From Saccoglossus kowalevskii (lineage: Eukaryota > Hemichordata > Enteropneusta > Harrimaniidae), in NCBI RefSeq assembly GCF_000003605.2, contig NW_003116951.1, positions 144,480 to 156,182 on the forward strand: a stretch of DNA of 11,703 nt, given 5' to 3'. The notes under the pieces are model-generated. The model saw nothing but the letters and a program-made list of their open reading frames with translations, was not told the origin of the DNA and searched no databases. Below, in pieces: positions 1 to 8,474 of the stretch. The stretch's first letter is position 1, and every line of letters starts with the position of its first letter. The position numbers and the translations under genes are program-made.

Positions 1-575
1 GGCAGGAACAGGGTTGGTAGTGTAATGCGGCAGGTCACGGATAGGTAGTTCAACTGCGCCAGGAATGGGATGGGTAGTTCAATGCAGCAGGCAACAAGGT
101 TGGTAGTACAATGCGGCAGGTCACAGATAGGTAGTTCAATTGCGCCAGGCATGGGATGGGTAGTTCAATTGCGCCAGGAATGGGATGGGTAGTTCAATGT
201 AGCAGGCAACAGGGTTGGTAGTACAAAGCGGCAGGTAACAGGGTTGGTAGTACAATGCGGCAGGTCACGGATAGGTAGTTCAATTGCGCCAGGAATGGGA
301 TGGGTAGTTCAATGCGGCAGGCAACAGGGTTGGCAGTACAATGCGGCAGGTCACAGATAGGTAGTTCAATTGCGCCAGGCATGGGATGGGTAGTTCAATG
401 CGGCGGGAAACATGGTCGGTAGTGTAATGCGACAGTCAACAGGTGGGTAGTGCAATATAGCAGGCAACGGGTTGGTTAATGCACAGTCCCAGAGACTGTG
501 GTTAATGCGATGTGGCACAGAGTGGGCAATGCAACGTGACATGCAGACAACGGGATGGGCACCCATTGCAGGATT
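1..575. repeat. Minisatellite of 28-29 bp units with an 86 bp higher-order period
   Basis: A tandem array starts before the left edge. Units begin GGTAGT(A/T)CAAT and are 28 or 29 bases long. At least three variants follow one another: one ending CAGGTCACRGATA, one containing TTGCGCCAGGMATGGGATG and one containing GCAGGCAACAGGGTT. The A-type units at 16 and 102 are 86 bases apart, so the array largely repeats as a three-unit block, with extra or missing units near 160-240. Units are well conserved to about 475 and then decay to about 575. The array lies in the intron downstream of W16. Open frames here are a consequence of the repeat. Confidence 0.9.
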
Positions 576-593
576 ACAGAATTCACAAATTAC

Positions 594-647
594 CTGATAT
601 CCCTTTGATCCAGGTGTTCCGATCACTCCTGGTTTTCCCGGTGAACC
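594..647 (-). CDS. Fibrillar collagen exon W16 (54 bp, Gly-X-Y)
   Basis: Last collagen exon in the window. On the minus strand it encodes GSPGKPGVIGTPGSKGYQ: six perfect triplets. The acceptor is atttctag and the donor gtaatttg after CAG. The decayed end of the minisatellite lies within about 20 bases downstream of the donor. The gene continues leftwards beyond the window. By size order it equals vertebrate exon 26 (inference). Confidence 0.93.
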
Positions 648-778
648 CTAGAAATAAAATTATTCATGCATCAAATCTCAAATAATTTATATATCTTCAA
701 TTATCGCCTACATGTTTATATATCCTTTTTTTCTATTGGTTAGTGTGTAATACAACAATGACAGCCATCTAATAAGTA

Positions 779-970
779 CCGCTCTCTAGCGACGAAAATC
801 TTCTGTGACTTAAATGGATGTAAGTAACCTCGTTCACAGAGTTCATAATGTTTTGGTCCTCACTCGGAGATTTGCTATATTCAAAACAGACTTGTCCCTT
901 TTGAACGAAATAGCTTACATAAATGTACACAATTGTGACGTCATAAAATCGTTTTGTCACTAGAGGGCGC
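779..970. mobile_element. Possible small TIR element (MITE-like)
   Basis: The two ends are imperfect inverted repeats. The left end reads CGCTCTCTAGCGACGAAAA (from 780), and the right end read on the minus strand is CGCCCTCTAGTGACAAAAC (from 969). Four mismatches fall in 19 positions, with looser similarity further in. There is no coding capacity. No convincing target-site duplication is visible, so the exact ends are uncertain and it could be a chance or decayed inverted repeat. Confidence 0.45.
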
Positions 971-996
971 AAATTATACGACAGGTGTATAAGTTA

Positions 997-1344
997 AAGG
1001 AGAAGTCAAGGCTAACAACATAATACTTCCAGATAAAAAAAGCTCGGCAAATGTAAGAACATGTAATTTACAGTTTTGTTTATATCACTTTTCATTCTTT
1101 AGATATTAGATACTTTTTCATCAATTTATGTAGTCCGCCATCTTGATTCTGCAGCAAAGGATTGTGGGCAAAGTATGACATCATAGAATCTCATGTATAT
1201 CAAGATGACTGACTACATAATACTGATGAAAAGTTGAATATCTAGAGAATGAAAAGTGATATAAAAAAACTGTAAATTACATTCTCCTATATTTGTGGAG
1301 CTTTTTCTTGAGGAGTCATTATGTTGTTTGGTTGACTTTTCCTT
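997..1344. mobile_element. Fold-back MITE, 348 bp, with TA target duplication
   Basis: A nearly symmetrical element. The left arm (997-1147) and right arm (1199-1344) are inverted copies, separated by a spacer of about 51 bases. The termini are AAGGAGAAGTCAA on the left and AAGGAAAAGTCAA on the minus strand at the right. Both arms share landmark words such as ACAACATAAT, TGTAATTTACAGTTTT and ATATCACTTTTCATTCT. A TA dinucleotide flanks each end (995-996 and 1345-1346), as in Tc1/mariner-type insertions (family knowledge). A TTAA-type target, with the right copy mutated to TTAG, is a second possibility. It has no coding capacity, so it is non-autonomous. Confidence 0.85.
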
Positions 1345-1429
1345 TAGCCGGTGTTCGCTGAAACACGAGATTGACACTTCTGGTAAACAGCAACGATAGA
1401 TACAAAAAGGCCAACACAATATCCATTTG

Positions 1430-1587
1430 GAGCGGAAGGGTCGTCACCTGCGCCCGCACGGGAATTGAGTCCCAAGCGACGATAACAACACACGCTAAAA
1501 CGAAAAGGCTCATGGATAGACGCTTGTTTGTAAACAATGTCACGCTATGGCCATCTGACGCATGCGCAGGTGACGACTCCCCCGCTT
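1430..1587. mobile_element. GC-rich inverted-repeat element, related to the one at 4140-4440
   Basis: Inverted repeats of about 24 bases end this segment: 1430-1453 contains GTCGTCACCTGCGC, and 1564-1587 contains its complement GCGCAGGTGACGAC. The outer parts are weaker (AGCGGAAGGG against AAGCGGGGGA). The right end is followed by TA (1588-1589); the matching left TA appears mutated. The right terminus read inward (AAGCGGGGGAGTCGTC...) closely resembles the left terminus of the element at 4140, suggesting one family. Overlapping frames on both strands cross it but are not credible genes. Confidence 0.6.
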
Positions 1588-2156
1588 TAAAAGTTAGAAT
1601 ATTGAAATTGTATGGACGTTGTTCAAGCGTCGAGTTAAAATCGTTAAATAACGCCGCGTATAAATGCAACTGCCGTTCTGCTGAAGGCTACTTATCATGT
1701 GCAGAGTACCCAGGGTATTACTGAACCGTTACATAAACACAACCATGTATCAAATTAACCCGTATGGGTATTACATACTTATCGTACGGCAATCATTATA
1801 TATATACCGAACATATTATCTTGATTACTTTGGCGCCAACTTTCCTGCAGAATCAACCCAATTAGGACTGCTATATAACGAACAATGACAAGGGTCGAAA
1901 GGGCCGGGTTGTGTTTCTTTCATCTGAAGCACACACACGTGGAATATAGACCACCATTTCTATTCATACGATATTGGGTATGTTTATTTCTCAGAGTGTT
2001 AATTCCTTGTAATTCGTCGTAAATATGTATCAGCTTCGAAGAGGTTAAGTTTCGGCCAAGTGAGTAGAGTCAATAAACTTTTACTGTAAAACTTATTTTA
2101 CTGATATTTAATTTAACTTTTTTTTCATGAACTTGGAAGGGAACACATAATTATGT

Positions 2157-2202
2157 GTTAAATCATAGACCTTAGAAAACCTTTCTGAGGTCTATGGTTA
2201 AA
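2157..2202. repeat. Perfectly placed hairpin palindrome, 46 bp
   Basis: CATAGACCTTAGAAA is followed, after a 3-base loop, by TTTCTGAGGTCTATG, its complement with one mismatch. The pairing extends outward through TTAAAT/GTTAAA-type flanks to about 20 paired bases per arm. It could form a stable hairpin in DNA or in the pre-mRNA. A tiny MITE or the relic of one is the likeliest origin. The ATTT-rich tract starts at its right edge. Confidence 0.7.
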
Positions 2203-2395
2203 TAAATAAATACAAATATTTTTATTTATTTATTTAAAAATTTATTTAAAACATTATTAAAAAAATATTTAAAAAATTATTTATTTATTTATCTATTTAT
2301 TTAAAAATGTATTTATTTATTTAAAAAATATTTATTTATTTATTTAAAAATGTATTTATTCATTTTTAAATTTATTTATTTGTGTTTAAATATAC
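2197..2395. repeat. ATTT-rich microsatellite tract
   Basis: About 200 bases built from (TTTA)n/(TAAA)n runs in alternating blocks, such as TTTATTTATTTATTTAAAAA, with interruptions. It is low-complexity DNA in the W15-W16 intron, apparently a degenerate tetranucleotide repeat grown next to the palindrome. No function is evident. Confidence 0.9.
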
Positions 2396-2590
2396 AGTCA
2401 ATTTGTTTGTCAGTGCAGCCTCATAAGTTCGTAGCTCAATAATCCCCCTATCCAATAATGCTACATAGATTCAGTGTAGGTAGATCACTTTAAGGCACTC
2501 CCTTTCCAACTAGCCGCAAATATTAAAATTACTCCCCATCCCAACTGTTAATGACAAATGCATAAGAATATTGTGAAATGACTTTTTTAC

Positions 2591-2644
2591 CTTAGGACCT
2601 GGCATTCCACGCCGCCCAAGTGAGCCAGGAGGACCAACAGATCC
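2591..2644 (-). CDS. Fibrillar collagen exon W15 (54 bp, Gly-X-Y)
   Basis: Minus-strand exon encoding GSVGPPGSLGRRGMPGPK: six perfect triplets, net +3, with GPP, GMP and GPK triplets. The acceptor is ccattgtggtttcag and the donor gtaaaaaag after AAG. It is bounded by long introns (1007 bases upstream and 1943 downstream). By size order it equals the 3' 54-base part of vertebrate exon 25 (inference). Confidence 0.93.
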
Positions 2645-3651
2645 CTGAAACCACAATGGATAAACACAGATTAATTATACGATTAAACTAAAACTACATG
2701 CGACATATTGTGCACGGCTGAATTAAGTTGTTTTTAGAAAACAAAGAAGGCGTGTTCGGGTGCAGATATGTCTGTTGGATACAGTAATTGTTTTTACTAT
2801 TTGAAAACAAAGATAGGCAGACAGGTGGTCGATACAGATTTGGATGGGTTGATCGCACAGTATAGATGTACTGCTGCGAGAAACAAGACTAGCCGTGTAT
2901 TGCATGCCTGTTAGTAATTAATCTTGTAAGGGGAGTTAAGTGACTCAGGGATAGTAGTCGTCAGTTTCATCACAGGAGTACACGGGTATATTGTTTTGTC
3001 TTCAACGTTTTACTACTGAACAGTATTCAACTGTGTGATCTTTGACTAAGTAAATAAGCCAAGACATATGTTACGACTACAATTCTAAGTACGAGAAATG
3101 TGAGTAAAGTCGGAATTATTTAAATCGTAATATTTATAATTGCACAACTCCCTAACACATAGCAGACCTATCTCTTGAGGGATCTTAAAATATCATATCG
3201 GGCTTCAACGAGTGTAACATTTCCAAATAACAATTATATCACGAGGTCGATGTACTTTATATAGTATGGATTTGAGATCTCATTTATCCACTCGTTAAAG
3301 TGCACTATATCATGAAAGGTTCGCGCATCACTGAATTCTAACGCGTGCTTATTTGCATATAGGGACGTAGTGAGAATTAGAAAACACAAGTCTTGTAGAA
3401 ACGATTATGAAAAATGGGTGTCAAACGCGAAACCGTTGTCATTCAGATGAATGACATCATGGAGATTCACTAATTGAAACTCGACAGGAATTGATAGTGG
3501 AACTATTTCCAACATACGAATTGTGTGATGACCAAGCAGGGATCAACGTGAGTCCACCAACCAATCACAGTGCCTGAATTCACAGCGCATGTTAGGTAGA
3601 TACCAACAGGACAACAAGGATATAATAGGTGGTATGAATAACAGTATTTAC
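2645..3651 (-). other. Intron W14-W15 (1007 bp)
   Basis: AT-rich GT-AG intron. I see no repeat, coding exon or RNA gene in it. No collagen-like Gly-X-Y triplet run occurs on either strand. Confidence 0.8.
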
Positions 3652-3696
3652 CATTTCTCCTGGTTGACCTGGTCTTCCAAGCACACCTTTTTCTCC
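3652..3696 (-). CDS. Fibrillar collagen exon W14 (45 bp, Gly-X-Y)
   Basis: Minus-strand exon encoding GEKGVLGRPGQPGEM: five perfect triplets, charge-neutral. The acceptor is tttattttttaag, A/T-rich with a weak pyrimidine tract, and the donor is gtaaatact after ATG. The 92-base intron separates it from W13. By size order it equals the 5' 45-base part of vertebrate exon 25 (inference). Confidence 0.92.
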
Positions 3697-3788
3697 CTTA
3701 AAAAATAAAGATACAAATAAACTAAAAAATCATTTTTTTTTTACATTAAAATTAAAACAAAATGAAGAGGAGTTCTAATCGAGTTTAC

Positions 3789-3842
3789 CTTTTCACCTAG
3801 TTTTCCAATTTTTCCCGGTCTTCCCGTCGATCCACGTTTTCC
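3789..3842 (-). CDS. Fibrillar collagen exon W13 (54 bp, Gly-X-Y, basic)
   Basis: Minus-strand exon encoding GKRGSTGRPGKIGKLGEK: six perfect triplets with four Lys, two Arg and one Glu, net about +5. The acceptor is ccggtacag and the donor gtaaactc after AAG. Joined to W12 it gives about +8 over 33 residues, the most basic part of the fragment and a candidate polyanion-binding or charge-pairing band (inference). By size order it equals vertebrate exon 24. Confidence 0.93.
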
Positions 3843-4472
3843 CTGTACCGGTAAGAATGGGTAAGCAATAATACTACATTGATTATTCAATATGCATAAG
3901 CGCGTTTCTTGTGTGCGCGATTGTTTTTACTGTTCAATTACGTCACACAAGTTCGCTCGAAGACGCTTTACTTGACATGCGCAATGATATAAATATAACG
4001 AGTTGTATTTTTTTTGGATGTATATTTTAGTGGCTGTAATACAACAAGTTCCACCACCGGAGTGAATAAAATGGCTGTCTGGCGGACGTTGGTCACTATA
4101 AACCACGGAACACGTTTTAATTTACTTGGTACGTTATTAAAGGGCGGTAGTCGTCGCGCTGCGCATGTGCGAGATATATGGGTCTCATATAAACAAAGAT
4201 GGCGACTTTGACTGTTGCGTAGATGAACGAGTACGAACTGAGACGTTACCAAGCTTTAATTGGGTAATTTTCATGTGATTGGAAGGTATCGAAGTAGACA
4301 CTGGCGGTAATCAGTGCAAGTCGCGCCCAGGTCAAACCTCATACTTGTGATTTTCATTTGAAGAGCGCATTGGATTGTGGGAAAATCAATGTTTATCAAC
4401 ACAAATGTCGAACATTCGCAGCGCGACGACTACCGCCATTTAAACACATGCTTATTTGTGAAGTATACTTAC
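3843..4472 (-). other. Intron W12-W13 (630 bp) with an inserted MITE
   Basis: GT-AG intron. Roughly half of it (4140-4440) is an inverted-repeat element. Without that element and one TA it would be about 327 bases. The rest, 3843-4139, has short open frames on both strands but nothing recognisable. Confidence 0.8.
4140..4440. mobile_element. MITE, 301 bp, with a perfect 21 bp inverted repeat and TA duplication
   Basis: GGCGGTAGTCGTCGCGCTGCG at 4143-4163 recurs exactly, inverted, at 4417-4437. Weaker matching extends the arms to about 40 bases. A TA stands on each side (4138-4139 and 4441-4442), consistent with a Tc1/mariner-like target duplication (family knowledge). The interior, which includes GGATTGTGGG-like sequence also seen in the element at 997-1344, has no credible gene. 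It is a non-autonomous DNA transposon. The perfect 21-base arms suggest a fairly recent insertion. Confidence 0.82.
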
Positions 4473-4517
4473 AACTTTCCCCGTTTTTCCTGGTTTTCCT
4501 TTAATTCCCTGATCCCC
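4473..4517 (-). CDS. Fibrillar collagen exon W12 (45 bp, Gly-X-Y, basic)
   Basis: Minus-strand exon encoding GDQGIKGKPGKTGKV: five perfect triplets, four Lys and one Asp. The acceptor is ctcaaacag and the donor gtaagtat after GTT. The 89-base intron to W11 is the shortest in the window. It is not a multiple of three, so retaining it would break the frame. With W13 it makes a strongly basic stretch. By size order it equals the 3' 45-base part of vertebrate exon 23 (inference). Confidence 0.93.
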
Positions 4518-4606
4518 CTGTTTGAGTAAAATCTCAGAGTGAATGAAGTGTCAATATTGTTTATACTGTCGACTGGATCATCATGACATATAAACATTCC
4601 ACTCAC

Positions 4607-4660
4607 CTGTTCACCTTGTTCTCCTTGCAGTCCGGCTTCGCCTCGGCCACCGTCGTCCCC
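4607..4660 (-). CDS. Fibrillar collagen exon W11 (54 bp, Gly-X-Y, acidic)
   Basis: Minus-strand exon encoding GDDGGRGEAGLQGEQGEQ: six perfect triplets with no proline and a net charge of about -4. The acceptor is tattatgcag and the donor gtgagtgg after CAG. It directly precedes the very basic W12-W13 block, forming a sharp acidic/basic boundary. By size order it equals the 5' 54-base part of vertebrate exon 23 (inference). Confidence 0.93.
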
Positions 4661-4903
4661 CTGCATAATACACATATGTAAATAAATTGAATTATAAACT
4701 TGCATGCAACAATGTTGTATGATCAATTTTTTTGTTCGCATCCAAGATAAATAAATAAACGGTTCATTCAAGTGTTACAGCAAGTTGTCTAAACAATTAG
4801 GCATTGTTCAAGTAAGATATACGACCTTGTCAAGTTGGGAAAATAAAATGAAATAGTTTGTATTTAATGTAAGCATAGTGTGTCTTACTGGTGCTAGTTT
4901 TAC

Positions 4904-4957
4904 CTGTTTTCCTGGATCTCCCGTCTTGCCCATTGCACCCATTTCACCTTGAGGTCC
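4904..4957 (-). CDS. Fibrillar collagen exon W10 (54 bp, Gly-X-Y)
   Basis: Minus-strand exon encoding GPQGEMGAMGKTGDPGKQ: six perfect triplets, charge-neutral, with two Met in Y positions. The acceptor is atcaatttag and the donor gtaaaact after CAG. It belongs to a compact cluster of exons (W9 to W14) with several introns below 250 bases. By size order it equals vertebrate exon 22 (inference). Confidence 0.93.
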
Positions 4958-5087
4958 CTAAATTGATTATTAAAAAGTTATTATAATATTAATATCAATT
5001 GCAATAATGCCGCTTTGATTATGAAATCAAAAAAAAAATATAAAAAAAAAAAAAACTTCTCTGTCATGTATCGCAATATCGCATTAC

Positions 5088-5141
5088 CGATGGTCCAATT
5101 GGTCCTGGTCTTCCCTTTATCCCCTTATTTCCCTTTCGTCC
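5088..5141 (-). CDS. Fibrillar collagen exon W9 (54 bp, Gly-X-Y, basic)
   Basis: Minus-strand exon encoding GRKGNKGIKGRPGPIGPS: six perfect triplets. Two Arg and three Lys with no acidic residue give a net charge of +5. The acceptor is catttgtccag and the donor gtaatgcg after TCG. Dense Lys/Arg triplets of this kind can bind heparan sulfate in fibrillar collagens (family knowledge; not shown here). The intron to W10 is short (130 bases) and has a run of A just outside the exon. By size order it is the second half of vertebrate exon 21 (inference). Confidence 0.92.
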
Positions 5142-6740
5142 CTGGACAAATGAACAAACAGACAATTCAATTACGATGCTACGACTGTAGCTCACCGCAG
5201 ATGGTCTCAGTTTCGATGCGCGACAACAACATAAACACTATAGCGTCCGTTCGTGTATCGCCAAAACAAACGTGTCATTTAGTGCCAGCTGATTTATTTT
5301 TCTCTCAAATGGCGAACATTATTATATCGATTTCAGCGATAACGGTCAAATGTTTGTTTATACAACATTGATAGAAATGATGAACATTTTGATTAAAATA
5401 GAATTTAATTTCAGGTTAACTATTAACGGTCGGGTAAAGAATCGCCTAAATTATTCAGTGATCAAACATAAGATTAGTATATGAAGAACATTACTGATGC
5501 CCGATCATTTTTAAGAGTTTTAATGTAAAAGCGTCCATCATGCTAGATGTGGGTTCATAGCTCTTCTTTTGTCGGTCTTTAGTCTTTGTGATGATATTTT
5601 AGTAATTTCTGATGTATTTTGTGTCAATAAATTTGTCATTTTCAGATATTAGAATTGTTATCGACACTGACGATCTCAGGCTATGGTTCCTCCCATAGAT
5701 TTTCGTAATACAAACGTGTAACGCAAAATGGCATCACAAATGAAAGTCGACAAAAGCAGAATATTTTCTCGCATCAGACCATCGAATCTATCGCCAATGG
5801 ATAATATGTGTATTAAACACCAGACCTGTCTTTTACCTCCATGGTATGATGTTCGTCAAGTTTTTCCCGGGATTAATGCTCCGGGCCAACTCCGATGGCA
5901 TTCTTTTTTTCAGGCCGAACGAGGACAATATGGCGTCACTGGAGAAGGTATTCCCGATAACTTGCAGTATACTCACGTAAATAGAAGTTGTCATCGTCTA
6001 CCTTAGATGCATACGTATACTACCCACAGTAAATACCAAAAAGTCCATATCAAAATATGGCGTTTTAGCTGTTCCACTTTCCGTATGAATTTCTAATACA
6101 TTTGTATAGTGACTTCATCTAGCAAAGTAATTTTGACCTCGTTTGACCTCAAGAAAATAGCTGTCAATAGAGTTACGTACGGTTTAGCGAGGCAAATCCC
6201 GAGACAAACGGTTTTCGTGCTGGTGAGTGTTTAATAAACATAACATCTATTGATGGTAGTTTTTGTTGCGTGCTATAAGTAAATGGTGTACTTTTATCAA
6301 CTCCTATTTGCAATGTCATTTGTCGGCGTGAGAGTTTTATAAAGAATAATAATATTGGATGGTCTGATGCGAGAAAATATTCTGCTTTTGTCGACTTTTA
6401 TTTGCCATGCGTAGCACGTTTGTGTTTACGCAAGTCTATGGGAGAAACCATAGCTCTTCTGTGTGAAAATAACATATTTAATGACACCAAATGTTTCAGA
6501 AATGACTAAAATACCATCACAAAGACTAAAGCACGGCACAAGAGCTATCACCATGCATAAGCTACGCTCACGTACCAGATGTTTTTCGGTAACCCACAAT
6601 GCATATTGATCTCGTCAAACATATACATCACGTGAACAATCACGCGAGAATATGACCACTTATGACTCATGGCTTAAATTGTTACTACACCGATTCACAG
6701 ATTTGTGCAACGATACATTGTGCTCAGCGTTTTGACTTAC
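5142..6740 (-). other. Intron W8-W9 (1599 bp) hosting a 1 kb inverted-repeat element
   Basis: GT-AG intron. The segments outside the element at 5557-6548 (5142-5556 and 6549-6740) are AT-rich and hold nothing I recognise. An open frame crossing W9 on the plus strand is antisense shadow. Confidence 0.8.
5557..6548. mobile_element. Non-autonomous element of about 1 kb with long terminal inverted repeats
   Basis: The left arm, about 5557-5787, and the right arm, about 6356-6548, are diverged inverted copies. Shared words include ATAGCTCTT at the tips, CTTTAGTCTTTGTGATG, and AAAGTCGACAAAAGCAGAAT with ATTTTCTCGCATCAGACCAT at the inner ends. The left arm is longer by an insert of some 20-35 bases near 5645-5680. 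The outer tips may be flanked by TA (5558-5559 and 6546-6547), but the boundary is not certain. The 570-base interior contains a 92-codon plus-strand frame (5728-6006) that starts inside the arm and resembles no transposase I know. It is probably a DNA-transposon derivative or fold-back element. Confidence 0.8.
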
Positions 6741-6794
6741 ATTCTTTCCTGACTCGCCCTGCTCACCCATGGATCCCTGCAGACCAATGTCACC
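6741..6794 (-). CDS. Fibrillar collagen exon W8 (54 bp, Gly-X-Y)
   Basis: Minus-strand exon encoding GDIGLQGSMGEQGESGKN: six perfect triplets with no proline at all, so this is probably a flexible, low-stability part of the helix. The acceptor is cgtatag and the donor gtaagtca after AAT. It lies between two long introns (1181 bases upstream and 1599 downstream); the downstream one carries the 1 kb inverted-repeat element. By size order it is the first half of the vertebrate 108-base exon 21 (inference). Confidence 0.93.
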
Positions 6795-7975
6795 CTATAC
6801 GAATGACAGTTCAATATTAATGTCAACGATCACGGCTAGTAGCTGACCGTAACGACAATTACAGACGTCGTAACTAGGCATTGATGCAGTTAGGTATAAC
6901 ACGGTTACTAGAAGAACGGTTAGGAAACTCGCTCGGTTCTTTCGCCAGGATGCGTGTCTCGGTAAACATTTAAGACAAAGGGAATTAGCATACTGCCGAC
7001 GTTGCGGCGATCGTAATTTGCATAAAATTATATATTCGTTCGAAGACGATTACATCGATTAGGGTTTTCTGGGTAAAATGAGTGGAACACGGCATGGATT
7101 AGAGACTGTTGACATCACAGCCATTGTAGCCAGAAAACAACGAGCTTCATTATCATTACTGACAATGGCGGAGAGTTCGCTCTCATGCGCAGACGACGTA
7201 CATTCCTCATATGCAAATAACTAAATTGATAATACATGTAAATTACCTTTCACAATTCTTATACTATCATCGCTCGAAATAAATAAACATTGATACAATA
7301 TTCACTTTAAGGTATAGATACAAATTTGTGGGCCATTGCAGCTTTAAAAAATGTTTTGCGATTTGTTTATACATAGTATTTAGACAGAATTAGCTCCAAA
7401 TTGTAAACATATCAAAATTGGGATATAAAAAAAAATCAAATTACCAGAAAAATAGCATCGGTTTTTTTGTCTCTCACACGCTATGCAGAATTTTTGCTGA
7501 AATGTGCATAAATAATTCAAAGTACAATAGTTTTAAAATGTCGGATGTCGGAATGTCATTTACTCGTGCGCACCTTGGTGTTTTGATATTTTTAAATCGC
7601 CCTCTTTAATGTGTTCCACTCGCGACAGAAGATTTTAGCAGTGTTTAGCTGACATTATCTAAATTCGAAACAAAAGCGAAAACAATTATTTTTTTTTTTA
7701 CTTTAAGGCTCTGAAGTCTCCCATACCTACATGTATGTCATTTGTTTTCGAACTTGAACATGTTAATAAACACGTTTATTTCATTTTAATGGATACTTGT
7801 TATCATAGTTACAACACAATAAGTAGATACAAATTCGTCTCATCTTCCACGACAACAGATGCAAACTTAGGGAAAGATGTTGGGCAATGTAACTGCAAGC
7901 CAGTTTTATTTTCACTGACTACACTAGAATAAAGCTAACACAAATCCAGTAGTGTATATTTCAGCCGGTACTTAC
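6795..7975 (-). other. Intron W7-W8 (1181 bp)
   Basis: AT-rich GT-AG intron with no clear gene or repeat. A stretch near 7185-7205 contains CATGCGCAGACGACG, similar to the inner ends of the GC-rich elements at 1430 and 4140, and may be an eroded fragment of that family. Two short plus-strand frames (7418-7609 and 7735-7932) look like chance frames in AT-rich DNA. Confidence 0.75.
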
Positions 7976-8029
7976 CGTTTCGCCAGGATCCCCGGTTTCC
8001 CCACCAGGTCCTTTACTGCCACGGCTACC
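7976..8029 (-). CDS. Fibrillar collagen exon W7 (54 bp, Gly-X-Y)
   Basis: Minus-strand exon encoding GSRGSKGPGGETGDPGET: six perfect triplets, including a Gly in the Y position (GPG followed by GET), which is a normal triplet and not a frame slip. The acceptor is cattttgtcag and the donor gtaagtac after ACG. The charge changes from basic at the start to acidic at the end. It is the first of five consecutive 54-base exons (W7 to W11). I match it to vertebrate exon 20 by size order (inference). Confidence 0.93.
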
Positions 8030-8474
8030 CTGACAAAATGACAACAACAAGGCTATATTTAATAGTCTAACCAATGAAACAAAAAAGTTATTAATTAATT
8101 GCAGTTCGGTCATTTTAAAGATCGATTAACCCATATGTGTAATCTCACCACGTACAACGTATGGTAACATATTCCATAGTGGTATTCAGGCCGGAGAGAT
8201 GTCCTGAGATGTGTTGGAACAATGAAGTAACTAACACGAAAGCTCCACAAAGAACTGCCGTTGATCTGTTATGCTTATCAATAGGACCAATACTTTAAGC
8301 AAGTTCTACGTCAGTAAATATTGCAGACATCTAGAACATCGTCTTATTTAAGCATGAATTATGCCGTAAATATCGGGATCATCGCAAAAACATACTATAT
8401 ACTTGTTAAAAATAATGATAATACCCCAATATGCACAAGAATGACTTAAAGCTATGGATCGGTTTGGTTCTTAC
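8030..8474 (-). other. Intron W6-W7 (445 bp)
   Basis: AT-rich GT-AG intron. I see no coding exon, repeat or RNA gene in it. Confidence 0.8.

Larger units (their letters stand above)
648..2590 (-). other. Intron W15-W16 (1943 bp), rich in inverted-repeat elements
   Basis: Long GT-AG intron holding a possible small inverted-repeat element (779-970), two fold-back elements (997-1344 and 1430-1587), a 46-base palindrome and an ATTT-rich tract (2197-2395), listed separately. About 1350-1720 is locally GC-richer and has overlapping frames of about 117 codons on both strands. Neither resembles a family I know, and they lie on or beside repeats. I see nothing supportable in 1750-2150 or 2400-2590. 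Confidence 0.85.

Noticed and set aside
1-475. CRISPR array
   Set aside because: Units are contiguous tandem variants with no unique spacers, and the context is eukaryotic.
194-626. Two minus-strand open frames with repeated Leu/Pro motifs
   Set aside because: Their repeats simply mirror the minisatellite. The second also runs through W16 by chance of frame.
1319-1724. Protein gene on one of two overlapping frames of about 117 codons
   Set aside because: Both strands are open through an inverted-repeat element and its flanks; neither product has a recognised domain or splice context.
4469-4771. 100-codon minus-strand open frame
   Set aside because: It includes W11 in frame and W12 out of frame, joined by an intron of 89 bases. 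It is not a separate protein.
5015-5371. 118-codon plus-strand open frame
   Set aside because: It lies antisense to exon W9 and begins in a poly-A tract; there is no recognisable domain.
5728-6006. Transposase fragment in the 1 kb element
   Set aside because: The frame starts inside the inverted-repeat arm and shows no catalytic or DNA-binding motif I can identify.
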